NCBI GenBank assembly: GCA_009693795.1
Contig: SHWN01000002.1
Coordinates: forward strand, 1 to 47,827
Length of the DNA stretch: 47,827 nt
Direction of reading: 5' to 3'
Origin: Acetobacteraceae bacterium
Lineage (GTDB): Bacteria > Pseudomonadota > Alphaproteobacteria > Acetobacterales > Acetobacteraceae
In this document: piece by piece, positions 36,968-47,417 of the stretch
How positions within the stretch are numbered: the first letter of the stretch is position 1
Layout: every line of letters begins with the position of its first letter
Position numbers and translations under genes: made by a program
The notes under the pieces: generated by a model
Databases searched by the model: none
What the model was told of the DNA's origin: nothing
Seen by the model: the letters and a program-made list of their open reading frames with translations, nothing else

Positions 36968-36989
36968 TCGGAGCGTTTGACGATCTCGA

Positions 36990-37262
36990 CGTTCACACGC
37001 GCCATGACTTTCTTTGCGGCTGCGCGAAATAGCGGTCAGCGAGTTCACGCCATATTTGCGGCCAGCCATAGGCCCCCCTTCATCTCGGCAAAGACCGCCC
37101 TGATATGAACCAGAAGAGCCATGTCGCGGATACGGCCCGGCTGACCAGCGCCAAAACGCCCCGACCCTGGGCAACCGAGGACAGCAATTGACCGCCACTA
37201 ACCAGCCGAGCCGCATCCTGCTTGAACTCCAGCGTCTAGCGCGCCCGCACAATTTCCGTCAT
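36990..37262 (-). mobile_element. IS3-family orfA/orfB fragments, mutated
   Basis: MTEIVRAR*TLEFKQDAARLVSGGQLLSSVAQGRGV (orfA-like) and RDMALLVHIRAVFAEMKG...WRELADRYFAQ (orfB-like) on the minus strand. Confidence 0.75.
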
Positions 37263-37360
37263 GTCCGCTCTTCCAAAACTGATGATACACATGCAGCCTG
37301 GGGAGACGTTCTTTAGGGATAAGGTCACAGACCTTCACGTACGATCGATCATGCCCCTCA

Positions 37361-38842
37361 TCACGCGATCCAGCTTAGGCTTTTCCCCACTGCTTTGGTC
37401 CAGGAGCCGCGCAGGGCGGCGCGTCGGGTGGCTGTCATTGTCGGTTGCCAGGTTCTTGCCGCTACCCAGTTGCGAGCCAGTTCGTCGGTGTCTTGCCAGT
37501 ACCCCACGGCCAAGCCGGCGGCATAGGCGGCGCCCAGCGCGGTGATTTCAATGGAGGCCGGGCGGATGACTAGCGTGTCGAGGATATCAGCCTGGAACCC
37601 CATCAGGGTTTCGTTCACCACCATCCCACCATCGACGCGCAGTGCGGCCAGAGCAATACCGGAATCTGCCACCATGGCATCCAGTATGTCGGCGGTTTGA
37701 TAGGCGCTGGCTTCCAGCGCCGCGCGCGCGATATGGCCGGCATGGGCGAAGCGCGTGAGGCCGGCGATGACGCCGCGGGCATCGGCGCGCCAATGTGGTG
37801 CATACAGGCCGGAGAAAGCGGGCACGATATAGACATCGCCATTATCGGGAACGGTGTTGGCCAGCGCCTCTATTGCGTCGCTGGAGGGGATAATTTTTAA
37901 GTTATCGCGCAGCCATTGCACCAGCGCGCCGGCGATGGCGACGGAGCCTTCCAGGGCGTAGCACGGTGCGGCATTGCCGAAACGGTAGGCGACGGTGGTG
38001 AGCAGGCCAGCCTGGGAGGGGACAGGTCTTTCGCCCGTGTGCATCAGCAGAAAACAGCCTGTGCCATAGGTGTTTTTAGCTTCTCCTGGTTGGAAACAGG
38101 CCTGTCCGACAAGCGCTGCCTGTTGGTCGCCGAGAATCCCTGCGATTGGCACGCCGGCGAGAATGCCGCGCGCTTCGGCGTGGATATCTGATGACGAAAC
38201 AATGCGCGGCAGCACGGCGCGCGGAATGTCAAATGCCGCCATGAGATCGTCGTCCCATCTGAGAGAAAACAGATTCATCAGCATGGTGCGGCTGGCATTG
38301 GTGACATCGGTGACGTGCTCGCCGCTCAGACGCCAGATCAGCCAGCTATCGATAGTGCCGAATGCCAGTTCGCCGGTCATCGCGCGGGTGCGGGCGTTGG
38401 GGATGTTGTCTAGCAGCCAGCGTAGTTTGAGCGCGGAGAAATAACTGGCCAGGGGTAAGCCGGTTTGCGCGCGGAACCGGTCCTGGCCACCGGCGCGGGT
38501 GAGGATGGCGACCAGAGGCTCGACTCGCGTGTCTTGCCAGACGATGGCGTTGTGCAGGGGTTGGCCGGTGGTGCGGTCCCAGAGAATGGTTGTTTCGCGC
38601 TGATTGGTAATGCCGACCGCCGCCAGGTTCCTGGCGGTCAGGTTGGCGCCGTTTAGGGCGTCGGCGATCACCGCTTCGGTGTTTTTGAAAATTTCCAGCG
38701 GATCGTGTTCCACCCAGCCGGGTTGGGGAAAGATTTGCGCGTGTTCCTTTTGCGCCTGTGTGACAATCTGGCCGGCGTGGTTGAAAACGATGAAGCGGGT
38801 GGAGGTGGTGCCCTGGTCGATGGCGCCGATATAACGGGTCAT
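37361..38842 (-). CDS. glpK: Glycerol kinase
   Basis: [90 protein letters not shown]. Confidence 0.97.
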   Translation of the reverse strand: MTRYIGAIDQGTTSTRFIVFNHAGQIVTQAQKEHAQIFPQPGWVEHDPLEIFKNTEAVIADALNGANLTARNLAAVGITNQRETTILWDRTTGQPLHNAIVWQDTRVEPLVAILTRAGGQDRFRAQTGLPLASYFSALKLRWLLDNIPNARTRAMTGELAFGTIDSWLIWRLSGEHVTDVTNASRTMLMNLFSLRWDDDLMAAFDIPRAVLPRIVSSSDIHAEARGILAGVPIAGILGDQQAALVGQACFQPGEAKNTYGTGCFLLMHTGERPVPSQAGLLTTVAYRFGNAAPCYALEGSVAIAGALVQWLRDNLKIIPSSDAIEALANTVPDNGDVYIVPAFSGLYAPHWRADARGVIAGLTRFAHAGHIARAALEASAYQTADILDAMVADSGIALAALRVDGGMVVNETLMGFQADILDTLVIRPASIEITALGAAYAAGLAVGYWQDTDELARNWVAARTWQPTMTATRRAALRGSWTKAVGKSLSWIA

Positions 38843-38926
38843 GCGATTTTCTACTCCCTCCATCCGCCGGCTTGCCCGGGCGACGATTCCACCGATTGAT
38901 ATGGACTGAAACAACAGGGGCTGGGA

Positions 38927-39670
38927 ATGGTGACGGAACAGAGATTCGCGGGGCAGGTAGCGGTGATCACTGGCGGTGTCTCCGGCATCGGCCTTGGTAT
39001 TGCCGAGCGGCTGGCGGCCGAGGGGGCCACGCTGGCGCTGTGGGATATGGACCGCGCCGCGCTGGACCGTGAAGGCGCGCGCCTGGTGGCGCACACCGAG
39101 GCGCTGGACATGACGGATGCCGAGGCCGTGCAGCGCGCCGCCGACAGCACGGCGGCAGCACTGGGGCGGATCGATATTGTGGTGGCCTCGGCCGGGATCA
39201 CGGGGCCGAACACCAATGTGTGGGAATACCCGCTGGATGCCTGGCGGCGGGTGATCGATGTGAATTTGAACGGGGTGTACTACACCAACCGCGCTGTGGT
39301 GCCGCACATGCTGCGTGGCGGGTACGGGAGAATTATCAATATTGCCTCCATCGCCGGCAAGGAGGGCAATCCGAATGCCGCCGCCTATTCAGCATCCAAG
39401 GCCGGGGTGATCGGGTTAACGAAATCGCTCGGTAAGGAATTGGCAGGGACGGATATTCGGGTGAATTGCGTGGCGCCAGCGGTGGCGAAGACGCCGTTAT
39501 TTGCGCAGATGACGCAGGCGCAGATCGGTTACATGCTGTCGAAAATTCCGATGGGGCGGTTTGCGGAGATTGCTGAAATTGCGGCACTGGTGTGTTGGCT
39601 GGCCAGTCGGGAATGTAGTTTTTCGACAGGAGCGGTGTTCGACGTGTCCGGTGGGCGTGCCACTTACTGA
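38927..39670 (+). CDS. SDR family oxidoreductase
   Basis: [68 protein letters not shown]. Confidence 0.93.
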   Translation: MVTEQRFAGQVAVITGGVSGIGLGIAERLAAEGATLALWDMDRAALDREGARLVAHTEALDMTDAEAVQRAADSTAAALGRIDIVVASAGITGPNTNVWEYPLDAWRRVIDVNLNGVYYTNRAVVPHMLRGGYGRIINIASIAGKEGNPNAAAYSASKAGVIGLTKSLGKELAGTDIRVNCVAPAVAKTPLFAQMTQAQIGYMLSKIPMGRFAEIAEIAALVCWLASRECSFSTGAVFDVSGGRATY

Positions 39671-39685
39671 TTGCAGGAGATGACC

Positions 39686-41095
39686 ATGGATGACGATATC
39701 ATTGCCTTTACCCCGGCCATCGAACTGGCGTCGCTGATGCGTGAAAAGCGGATCTCGCCCGTTGAGGTGATGCGCGCGACGCTGGATCGGATCGAACGGT
39801 TCAATCCGCGCATCAATGCCTTCGCCCATCTGGCATCGGAGGCGGCAATGGTGGAGGCCCGCGCGGCTGAGGCTGCTTTGATAAAAGGCAGGCCGTTGGG
39901 CCGGCTGCACGGTCTGCCGGTGACCATCAAGGATCTGGCCATCACGAAGGATATGCCGACGCAATTCGGCTCGAATATTTTCAAGGGCAATCAGCCCGCG
40001 GAGGATTCCGTGTTCGTGCGGCGCCTGCGCGCGGCGGGCGCTATTGTGACGGGTAAGACCACGACATCGGAGTTTGGCTGGACCGGCGTTTCGCACAGCC
40101 CGCTGACGGGGATTACGCATAACCCGTGGCAGCATGGAATGAATGCGGGCGCGTCCTCGGCTGGCGCGGGGGCGGCGGCGGCGGCTGGCTTCGGGGCCTT
40201 GCATCAGGGTAGCGATGGCGCGGGATCGGTGCGTATGCCAAGCCATTTTTGCGGTGTTTTCGGTCTGAAGCCGACCTATGGGCGCATTCCTTATTATCCG
40301 GTGGGCGGGGGCGATAATACATCCCATATTGGGCCGATGACACGCTCAGTGGCGGACTCGGCGCTGATGATGGAGGTGATGGTGGGGCCTTCGGCTCTTG
40401 ATTATTCCACGCTAGAAAGCTGGGGCGCCGATTATACCGGGCGGCTGATGGAAGGGGTGAAGGGCAAAAGAATTGCCTTTTCGCCCGATCTGGATTTAGC
40501 ACGGGTTGACCCGGATGTGGCTGAACTGGTGAAGCGCGCGGCGCATCGGTTTTCGGAATTGGGGGCGCATGTGGAGCAGGTGGCCACGCCCTGGGCGAAG
40601 GAAGGGCCGGAGCTGATCCGTGCCACCTGGCCCGCGCATCTGTCGCGCCTGATCCCGCGTCTGGCGGAATGGGAATCGCGCATGGACCCCGGTCTGGTCG
40701 CCTGTATTCGTGCGGGTGAGGGCGTGACGATGACCGATTATCAGTTGGTGCGCGAACGCAAATACGCCTATTGCTCGCGGCAACTCGCGTGGCTGGAGGA
40801 GTATGATTTTCTGCTCACGCCGGCTGCCTCGGTCGCTGCCTTTCCCGCCGAGCGGCTGATGCCGCATCATTGGCCCGAGCATGAATGGGATTGGGTATCC
40901 TGGGCGGAGTTTTCCTATCCATTTAATTTCTCGGGCGCGCCGGCGGCCAGCGTGCCGTGCGGATTTACGCCGGAGGGATTGCCCGTAGGATTGCAGATTG
41001 TCGGTAAGCGGTTCGACGATCTCGGTGTGTTGCAGGCGGCGGCAGCGTATGAGGCGATCGCGCCCTGGGCGGCAAAGCGGCCGCCGTTAAGTTAA
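39686..41095 (+). CDS. Amidase (amidase-signature family)
   Basis: LHGLPVTIKDLAITKDMPTQFGS, NAGASSAGAGAAAAAGFGALHQGSDGAGSVRMPSHFCGVFGLKPTYG. Confidence 0.92.
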   Translation: MDDDIIAFTPAIELASLMREKRISPVEVMRATLDRIERFNPRINAFAHLASEAAMVEARAAEAALIKGRPLGRLHGLPVTIKDLAITKDMPTQFGSNIFKGNQPAEDSVFVRRLRAAGAIVTGKTTTSEFGWTGVSHSPLTGITHNPWQHGMNAGASSAGAGAAAAAGFGALHQGSDGAGSVRMPSHFCGVFGLKPTYGRIPYYPVGGGDNTSHIGPMTRSVADSALMMEVMVGPSALDYSTLESWGADYTGRLMEGVKGKRIAFSPDLDLARVDPDVAELVKRAAHRFSELGAHVEQVATPWAKEGPELIRATWPAHLSRLIPRLAEWESRMDPGLVACIRAGEGVTMTDYQLVRERKYAYCSRQLAWLEEYDFLLTPAASVAAFPAERLMPHHWPEHEWDWVSWAEFSYPFNFSGAPAASVPCGFTPEGLPVGLQIVGKRFDDLGVLQAAAAYEAIAPWAAKRPPLS

Positions 41096-41745
41096 ATGCC
41101 GGGATTCCAGCCGCAGCGTTTCAGGGCCGCGTGCATGTGGATTGGTGGTTCGGCTGTCGCGGCGATGGGGGGTGTCAGGTCCAGGTCCAGCGTGCGGGCC
41201 AGGAGGTGAAGCGGTCCGATGCCGTCGCCGTAAACGGGGTCGCCCAGGATCGGAAAACCCTGGGTCGCGCAATGGACGCGCAGTTGATGGGTGCGCCCGG
41301 TGTGGGGTCGCAATTCCAGCCAGGTCATGTTTGGGGCGCGCCCTAAAACACGCCAGGCGGTGACAGCGTGTTGGCCTTGGGGGTCTACCGCCATACGCCA
41401 GCCTGTTGGAGATGTGCGGCGCAGGAGTGGAAAATTCAGTCCGCCGGTTTCCTCGGCCGGGCCGCCGTGCACGACTGCCCAATAGGTCTTGCGCACGCGG
41501 CCGGCGGCGAATTCCGCTTGCGCCGTGATCAAGGGCGCCTTGCGCAGGGCCACCAGCAGGCAGCCGGACGTGTCCGTATCCAACCGATGCGCCAGCCATG
41601 GCCCGTCCTTGCGAAGGGAGATTTTGGTAAAGAAATCCTCTAGGCTCGGGCCACCCTGGCGGCCAGGATGCACGGGCAGGCCGGCGGGCTTGTCGAACAC
41701 CACGAAGCGTGCATCTTGAAAGAGAATTTTTGGAAGCTCGGTCAC
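41092..41745 (-). CDS. RluA-family pseudouridine synthase
   Basis: FVVFDKPAGLPVHPGRQGGPSLEDFF, LAHRLDTDTSGCLLVALRK, ELRPHTGRTHQLRVHCATQGFPILGDPVYG. Confidence 0.93.
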   Translation of the reverse strand: MTELPKILFQDARFVVFDKPAGLPVHPGRQGGPSLEDFFTKISLRKDGPWLAHRLDTDTSGCLLVALRKAPLITAQAEFAAGRVRKTYWAVVHGGPAEETGGLNFPLLRRTSPTGWRMAVDPQGQHAVTAWRVLGRAPNMTWLELRPHTGRTHQLRVHCATQGFPILGDPVYGDGIGPLHLLARTLDLDLTPPIAATAEPPIHMHAALKRCGWNPGI

Positions 41746-41795
41746 GCGCTTTCATGCCGAAGGCGCATCCGGGCGGCAAGTAAAAGGACAAGACC

Positions 41796-42083
41796 ATGAT
41801 TCCAAAGCTGACGGACGCCGAACGCACCGCCTTGCCGGCCATGCTGCCGGACTGGTCGCTGGTGACGGGCCGCGATGCCATCGCACGGGAGTTCTGCTTC
41901 AAAAATTTCAACGAGGCGTGGGGGTTTATGAGCCGCGTCGCTCTGTTGGCGGAGCAACAGGACCATCACCCGGAATGGTTCAATGTGTGGAACAAGGTCA
42001 GCATCACCCTGGCCACACATGACGCGGGCGGCCTTAGCCCGCGCGATGTCAAGTTGGCGAAAGCGATTGATGCGGTGGCCTGA
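41796..42083 (+). CDS. phhB: Pterin-4a-carbinolamine dehydratase
   Basis: [58 protein letters not shown]. Confidence 0.95.
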   Translation: MIPKLTDAERTALPAMLPDWSLVTGRDAIAREFCFKNFNEAWGFMSRVALLAEQQDHHPEWFNVWNKVSITLATHDAGGLSPRDVKLAKAIDAVA

Positions 42084-42123
42084 TGCCGGGGTGCGGTGCG
42101 GCCGATTGATCGTCAGGAAGTTT

Positions 42124-42332
42124 GGGGGCTTTGCCCCCCGTGAGCTTCGAAGAAGATCACGCCCCACCAGGGACGTGTCATTCCTAGACCTCCGTCCGTA
42201 TGGTACTGATTGAGAAGGGGGCTGAGGGACTGTTTTTACTAGCACCTCTCTCCCCTTCTCAATCAGCGCCAAATGAATGGGTTCTAAGGGTGCTACGCCC
42301 CTAGCGGGGTTCGGGGCAGAGCCCCGACCTTA
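42124..42332. repeat. Cluster of three hairpins between convergent genes
   Basis: gggggctttgccccc (42124-42138); perfect 15-bp arms ctgattgagaagggg (42206-42220) / ccccttctcaatcag (42252-42266); tcggggc aga gccccga (42311-42327). Confidence 0.85.
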
Positions 42333-42365
42333 CTTGCTATCGGTCGGTCGCACCGGACCTCGGAA

Positions 42366-43382
42366 TCAAGTCACTCGGATTACAACTTTGCCGACGTGGA
42401 TTTGCGATTTCATGTAGTGGTAGGCGGCTTTGGCGTCGGCGAAGGGAAAGATGCAGTCGATTTCAGGCTTTATCTTGTGTAGGTCGATGGCGGCGTTCAT
42501 GGCTTCGAACATCTGGCGGGAACCGACATAGATGCCGCGTACGACGAGGCCTTTGCGCATCATGGTGACCGGGCTGACTTCGCCGCCTCCGCCGCTGAGG
42601 ACGCCGATGAGCAAAATATTGCCGCCCTGGCGGGTGGCATCGATGGAGCGCGGCAGGGTGCCGGGGCCGCCGACTTCCACGACGTGATCGACGCCGCGGC
42701 TGTTGGTGAGGCGTAGCACTTCGGTCTGCCATTCGGGGTGTTGGCGGTAGTTCACGGTGTCTGTGGCGCCGAGGGCGCGGGCTTTGGCCAGCTTTTCGTC
42801 CGAGGAGGAGGTGGCGATAACTCGGGCGCCGGCGGCGCGGGCAAATTGCAGGGCGAAGATGGACACGCCGCCAGTGCCGAGCACGAGGGCGGTTTGGCCG
42901 GGGCCGATCGGACGCAGATGGAACAGCGCGTTCCAGGCGGTGACGGCGGCGCAGGGCAGGCAGGCGGCTTCCTCGAACGAGAGATGCGCGGGGATGGGGA
43001 CGAGGCCGTCCTGATCTAGCACAACATACTCGGCCAGCATGCCGTTAATGGCGCCGCCCATGGAGCTGGCGGCGTGGTGCGGCTCGGTCTCCCCGCCTAA
43101 CCAAGTTTGCATGAACAAGGCGGCGACGCGGTCGCCGGGTTTGACGCGGGTGACGTCGGCGCCGATTTCCACTACCTCGCCGGCGCCGTCGGAGAGGGGG
43201 ATGAGGTCGGGCGGTGTGGGGCCGCGCGCGCCGCTGCCGGAGGCGACCATCAGGTCGCGGTAGTTCAGGCTGGTGGCGCGCACGCGGACGAGCACCTGCC
43301 CGCGTCCGGGGCGTGGGGTGGGGGCTTCGGCCATGGCCAGCGTGTCGATGCCGTTGGCCTGGGGGAATTTCCAGAGTTTCAT
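42366..43382 (-). CDS. Zinc-independent MDR-type alcohol dehydrogenase/quinone reductase-like protein
   Basis: VLVRVRATSLNYRDLMVASG, PLSDGAGEVVEIGADVTRVKPGDRV, ALVLGTGGVSIFALQFARAAGARVIATSSSDEKL. Confidence 0.9.
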   Translation of the reverse strand: MKLWKFPQANGIDTLAMAEAPTPRPGRGQVLVRVRATSLNYRDLMVASGSGARGPTPPDLIPLSDGAGEVVEIGADVTRVKPGDRVAALFMQTWLGGETEPHHAASSMGGAINGMLAEYVVLDQDGLVPIPAHLSFEEAACLPCAAVTAWNALFHLRPIGPGQTALVLGTGGVSIFALQFARAAGARVIATSSSDEKLAKARALGATDTVNYRQHPEWQTEVLRLTNSRGVDHVVEVGGPGTLPRSIDATRQGGNILLIGVLSGGGGEVSPVTMMRKGLVVRGIYVGSRQMFEAMNAAIDLHKIKPEIDCIFPFADAKAAYHYMKSQIHVGKVVIRVT

Positions 43383-43392
43383 CGGTTTGTCC

Positions 43393-44373
43393 TTAGTAGC
43401 CGCGTATGGGATCGACTTTGGTGGGGGGTATTTGCCCGGCGTTCAGGGTGCGGAGATTTTTGAAAAACAGGTCGATGGTGAAGGCGTTGTAGGTGCGCGG
43501 GTCGTCGGCGCAGGTATGCGGGCTCATGATCAGGTTTTTAGTGGTCCAGATGCGGTGGTTCGCGGGGACGGGTTCGGGGGTGAAAACGTCCAGAATGGCG
43601 CCGCCGAGATGGCCGGTATCGAGCAGGTCGCAGAGCGCGTCCTGATCGAGCAGCGCCCCGCGGCCGATATTGATGACATTGGCGCCTTTGGGGAGCGCTG
43701 CCAGGCGCTGGCGGGCCAGCATGTTGCGGGTGGCTGGGGTGCTGGGGGTGGCGATGAGCAAAAATTCGGTATCGGGTAGGACGTGGTCGAGATCGGCTTC
43801 GGTGATCACGATGTCGCAGGCCTTGTGTGGCGTGGCGCTACTGCGCACGCCGGTGATATGCATGCCGAAATTCCTGGCGTGTTGCGCGCCGCTGGCGCCA
43901 AGTGCGCCGAGGCCGATGACGGTCAGGCGCCGGCCGGCCAGGACGGAGCCATAGTGCTTGTCCCAACGCCGTTCGCGTTGGTTGGTGGCGAAGACGGGCA
44001 TGCGGTTGGCGAGCATGAGGATGGCCATGATGGCGAACTCGCCGGCCTTCGCCGCATGCACGCCGCGATTGGACCAGAACTGTACGCCGGCTGGCAGCCA
44101 ATCGAGGGGCATCAGCCCGTCCACGCCGGCCATGGTGGCCTGGATGATTCGCAGGTGCGGCGCTTGCAGGGGGATCTGGGCGCGGATGACGCCGGTGTCG
44201 CCGAACAGAATCTCCGCCGTCTTCAGGGCTTCGGTGCAATCGGCGTGCGAGCGGCCGATGCTGATGTCGTGCCCCTGACCCAGCATGCCGGCGCGTTGGG
44301 CGGCCGCCTGCCATTGGTTGAACGAGAAATCGAACAGCGGGTCGTTGTCGGGGTTTTGCAGATGTATGCGCAT
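43393..44373 (-). CDS. D-2-hydroxyacid dehydrogenase family protein
   Basis: LAGRRLTVIGLGALGASGAQHARNFGM, NVINIGRGALLDQDAL, LGGAILDVFTPEPVPANHRIWTTKNLIMSPH. Confidence 0.92.
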   Translation of the reverse strand: MRIHLQNPDNDPLFDFSFNQWQAAAQRAGMLGQGHDISIGRSHADCTEALKTAEILFGDTGVIRAQIPLQAPHLRIIQATMAGVDGLMPLDWLPAGVQFWSNRGVHAAKAGEFAIMAILMLANRMPVFATNQRERRWDKHYGSVLAGRRLTVIGLGALGASGAQHARNFGMHITGVRSSATPHKACDIVITEADLDHVLPDTEFLLIATPSTPATRNMLARQRLAALPKGANVINIGRGALLDQDALCDLLDTGHLGGAILDVFTPEPVPANHRIWTTKNLIMSPHTCADDPRTYNAFTIDLFFKNLRTLNAGQIPPTKVDPIRGY

Positions 44374-44448
44374 TACGACGAAACATGCCACGGGCGGCGG
44401 GGCATGGGTAGGCTTGACCTGTCCGCGCTGGCCTGCGCCGATAGCGGA

Positions 44449-44868
44449 ATGAACGCGCCCTCCGCATTTACCACCTCGCCCGGCCCGGACGACCTGATCG
44501 CCCTGGCCGAGCGCGCCTTTGCCGCCATTCCAGCGCATCTGGCCGTGCATTTGCGGGGGATCGGCATCGTTGTGGAGGACGCGCCGGACGACGAGATTCT
44601 AGAGGAGATGGGGGTCGAGACGCCGTGGGAGCTGACGGGCCTGTATCGGGGGCGGCCGCTCACGCAGCGGAGCGTCAGCGATGTGGTGCAGGAACCGGAC
44701 ATGATTATTCTCTACCGTGAACCAATCCTGCTGGAATGGATCGAGACGGGGGAGGATCTGTATCATCTGGTGCGCAACGTGCTGGTGCACGAAATCGCGC
44801 ATCATTTTGGCTTTTCGGATGCGGAGATTACGGCGCTGGAAACCCAGATGGACAAGAACACGGATTAG
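44449..44868 (+). CDS. Zincin-like metallopeptidase family protein
   Basis: NVLVHEIAHHFGFSDAEI HExxH motif; EDAPDDEILEEMGVETPWELTGLYRG. Confidence 0.9.
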   Translation: MNAPSAFTTSPGPDDLIALAERAFAAIPAHLAVHLRGIGIVVEDAPDDEILEEMGVETPWELTGLYRGRPLTQRSVSDVVQEPDMIILYREPILLEWIETGEDLYHLVRNVLVHEIAHHFGFSDAEITALETQMDKNTD

Positions 44869-44871
44869 ACG

Positions 44872-45243
44872 ATGGCGCGGGAGACAACTCTGACGGAACC
44901 GGGATGGCGCGCATTGTGCCGCGTGGACGAAGTCGCAGATGGCGAATCGAAAGGGTTTCCGCCCGTCCGGGAGGGCTATGCTGGGTTGTTCGCCGTGCGC
45001 AAGGGCGAGAGGATGTTTGTGTATGTCAATTCCTGCCCGCATATCGGCGTGCCGCTGAATTGGCGCAACGACGATTTTCTGACCTTGGACAAAATCCGCA
45101 TCATCTGCGCGACGCATGGGGCGGAATTCAGAATCGCCTCGGGCGAGTGCCTGCTTGGCCCTTGTGTGGGGGAGTATCTGGATACGGTGGAGCTAGATAT
45201 CCGGGATGGGGTGATCTTTGTGCCACCGGATGCCGGATTATAA
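44872..45243 (+). CDS. Rieske [2Fe-2S] domain protein
   Basis: VNSCPHIGVPLNW...IICATHGAEFRIASGECLLGPC: C-x-H...C-x2-H. Confidence 0.9.
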   Translation: MARETTLTEPGWRALCRVDEVADGESKGFPPVREGYAGLFAVRKGERMFVYVNSCPHIGVPLNWRNDDFLTLDKIRIICATHGAEFRIASGECLLGPCVGEYLDTVELDIRDGVIFVPPDAGL

Positions 45244-45280
45244 GAGTGCGAACGAGTTAGAGAGACAGGAGTAAGTATCA

Positions 45281-47215
45281 ATGCCGGATGATCAACTCAT
45301 TAAGGTGCGGCCGGAGATCGCGGCGCAGGCGCATATCAATGCGGCGCAGTATCAGGAGTTGTACGAACGGGCAGAGCGCGATCCGGACGGGTTCTGGGCG
45401 GAGCAGGTGGATCGAATCGCCTGGATGAAGAAGCCGACCAAGATCAAGAATGCGTCCTTTACCGGTGATGTCTCGATCAAATGGTTTGAGGATGGGGTGT
45501 TAAATGCCTCTATCTCCTGTTTGGACCGCCATGCGCAGGCGCATGGGGATCGGGTGGCGATTATCTGGGAGGGGGACGATCCGTCGCACTCGAAGAAGGT
45601 GACGTACCGGGAATTGCATGCCGAGACGTGCCGGTTGGCGAATGCGATGAAGACCATGGGTGTGACCAAGGGCGATGTGGTGACGATCTATATGCCGATG
45701 GTGCCGGAAGCGGCGGTGGCGATGCTGGCTTGCGCGCGCATCGGGGCCATTCATTCGGTGGTGTTCGGCGGATTTTCGCCCGATAGCCTGGCCAACCGCA
45801 TTCAGGATTGTCGTTCCGTCGCTGTCATCACTGCTGACGAGGGACGGCGTGCCGGGCGCACGGTGCCGTTGAAGGCGAATACCGATGAGGCGCTGAAGCA
45901 GTGCCCGACGGTCAAGAACGTCATCGTGGTGAAGGTGACGGGGGGCGGTCCGTCCATGCAGCATGGGCGTGATCATGATTATCACGTGGTGCTGGCCGCC
46001 GCCGCAGCCGATTGCCCGGCGGAACCGATGAATGCGGAAGACCCGTTGTTTATTTTGTATACTTCTGGCTCAACCGGGAAACCGAAAGGCGTGCTGCACA
46101 CCACCGGCGGCTACATGGTTTGGACTAGCTACACGCATGAGAATGTGTTCGATTATAAACCCGGAGAGATTTACTGGTGCACTGCTGATGTTGGCTGGGT
46201 GACCGGGCATAGCTATGTCGTGTATGGGCCGCTGGCGAATGGTGCCACCACGTTAATGTTCGAGGGAGTGCCGAATTATCCCGATAGTTCGCGGTGCTGG
46301 CAGGTGGTCGATAAGCATCAGGTGAATATTTTTTATACCGCTCCGACAGCGATTCGCGCACTGATGAGAGATGGAGAGGCGCCTGTTGAGAAAACGTCGC
46401 GCAAATCCTTGCGGCTGTTGGGTAGCGTGGGCGAGCCGATCAATCCGGAAGCCTGGTTGTGGTATTATCGTGTTGTAGGCGATCATCGCTGCCCGATTGT
46501 CGATACTTGGTGGCAGACGGAAACCGGTGGAATTCTAATTTCTCCGTTGCCGGGGGCGACGGATTTAAAGCCGGGTTCGGCGACGAAGCCATTGCCGGGA
46601 GTGAAGCCGATCATCGTCGATAATGATGGGTATGAATTGCATGGTGCAGCGGAAGGTAATCTTTGTTTGGCAGATTCCTGGCCGGGGCAGATGCGCACCG
46701 TTTACGGCGATCATGAGCGGTTTGTGCAGACGTATTTTTCGACGTTCAAGGGGCTTTACTTTACTGGCGATGGCGCACGGCGGGATGCGGACGGGTATTA
46801 CTGGATCACCGGGCGCGTGGATGACGTGATCAATGTTTCGGGCCATCGCATGGGCACCGCTGAGGTGGAAAGCGCGTTGGTGGCGCACGTGCAGGTGGCG
46901 GAAGCCGCGGTAGTGGGATTTCCGCATGAGATCAAGGGGCAGGGCATTTATGCTTATGTGACGTTGAAACTCGGCGTGGAGCCGACGGATGCGCTGCGCC
47001 GGGAGTTGGTGCTGAGGGTGCGTAAGGAGATCGGCGCCATCGCGGTGCCCGATGCGATCCAATGGGCGCCGGGGCTACCGAAGACGCGGTCAGGGAAAAT
47101 CATGCGGCGGATTTTGCGGAAAATCGCGGCGAATGAGACGGATAGTTTGGGCGACGTCTCCACCCTGGCCGATCCGGGGGTGGTGACGGATCTGGTGAAT
47201 AACCGGGTGGGGTGA
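45281..47215 (+). CDS. acs: Acetyl-CoA synthetase
   Basis: [103 protein letters not shown]. Confidence 0.98.
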   Translation: MPDDQLIKVRPEIAAQAHINAAQYQELYERAERDPDGFWAEQVDRIAWMKKPTKIKNASFTGDVSIKWFEDGVLNASISCLDRHAQAHGDRVAIIWEGDDPSHSKKVTYRELHAETCRLANAMKTMGVTKGDVVTIYMPMVPEAAVAMLACARIGAIHSVVFGGFSPDSLANRIQDCRSVAVITADEGRRAGRTVPLKANTDEALKQCPTVKNVIVVKVTGGGPSMQHGRDHDYHVVLAAAAADCPAEPMNAEDPLFILYTSGSTGKPKGVLHTTGGYMVWTSYTHENVFDYKPGEIYWCTADVGWVTGHSYVVYGPLANGATTLMFEGVPNYPDSSRCWQVVDKHQVNIFYTAPTAIRALMRDGEAPVEKTSRKSLRLLGSVGEPINPEAWLWYYRVVGDHRCPIVDTWWQTETGGILISPLPGATDLKPGSATKPLPGVKPIIVDNDGYELHGAAEGNLCLADSWPGQMRTVYGDHERFVQTYFSTFKGLYFTGDGARRDADGYYWITGRVDDVINVSGHRMGTAEVESALVAHVQVAEAAVVGFPHEIKGQGIYAYVTLKLGVEPTDALRRELVLRVRKEIGAIAVPDAIQWAPGLPKTRSGKIMRRILRKIAANETDSLGDVSTLADPGVVTDLVNNRVG

Positions 47216-47250
47216 ATAACCGGGTGGGGTGAATAACCGGGTGGGGTGAA
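47194..47250 (+). repeat. 17-bp tandem repeat (3 full copies plus partial) across the acs stop codon
   Basis: ggtgaataaccgggtgg at 47194, 47211 and 47228, then ggtgaa. Confidence 0.97.
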
Positions 47251-47261
47251 CGGCCGGAAGT

Positions 47262-47312
47262 TAGAGCATGATGACTGAAGGCGGAATCGCCGAAAGTTTG
47301 AATGATGCTCTC
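47262..47312. repeat. Small imperfect palindromic element
   Basis: tagagcatgatgactgaaggcgga...tcgccgaaagtttgaatgatgctctca; perfect 7-bp ends agagcat/atgctct. Confidence 0.6.
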
Positions 47313-47417
47313 AGATATACAAGCTAGAGTGCAATCTGACCTGCATGAATCATAGGGGATTCTGGCTCGGCAGAAAATCTTCTTCACCCTGCATACTGGA
47401 TCAGGTGGGCAGCATGA

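Noticed and set aside
43783-44448. Long N-terminal extension of the metallopeptidase ORF
   Set aside because: Antisense to the hydroxyacid dehydrogenase; family homology starts at the methionine at 44449.
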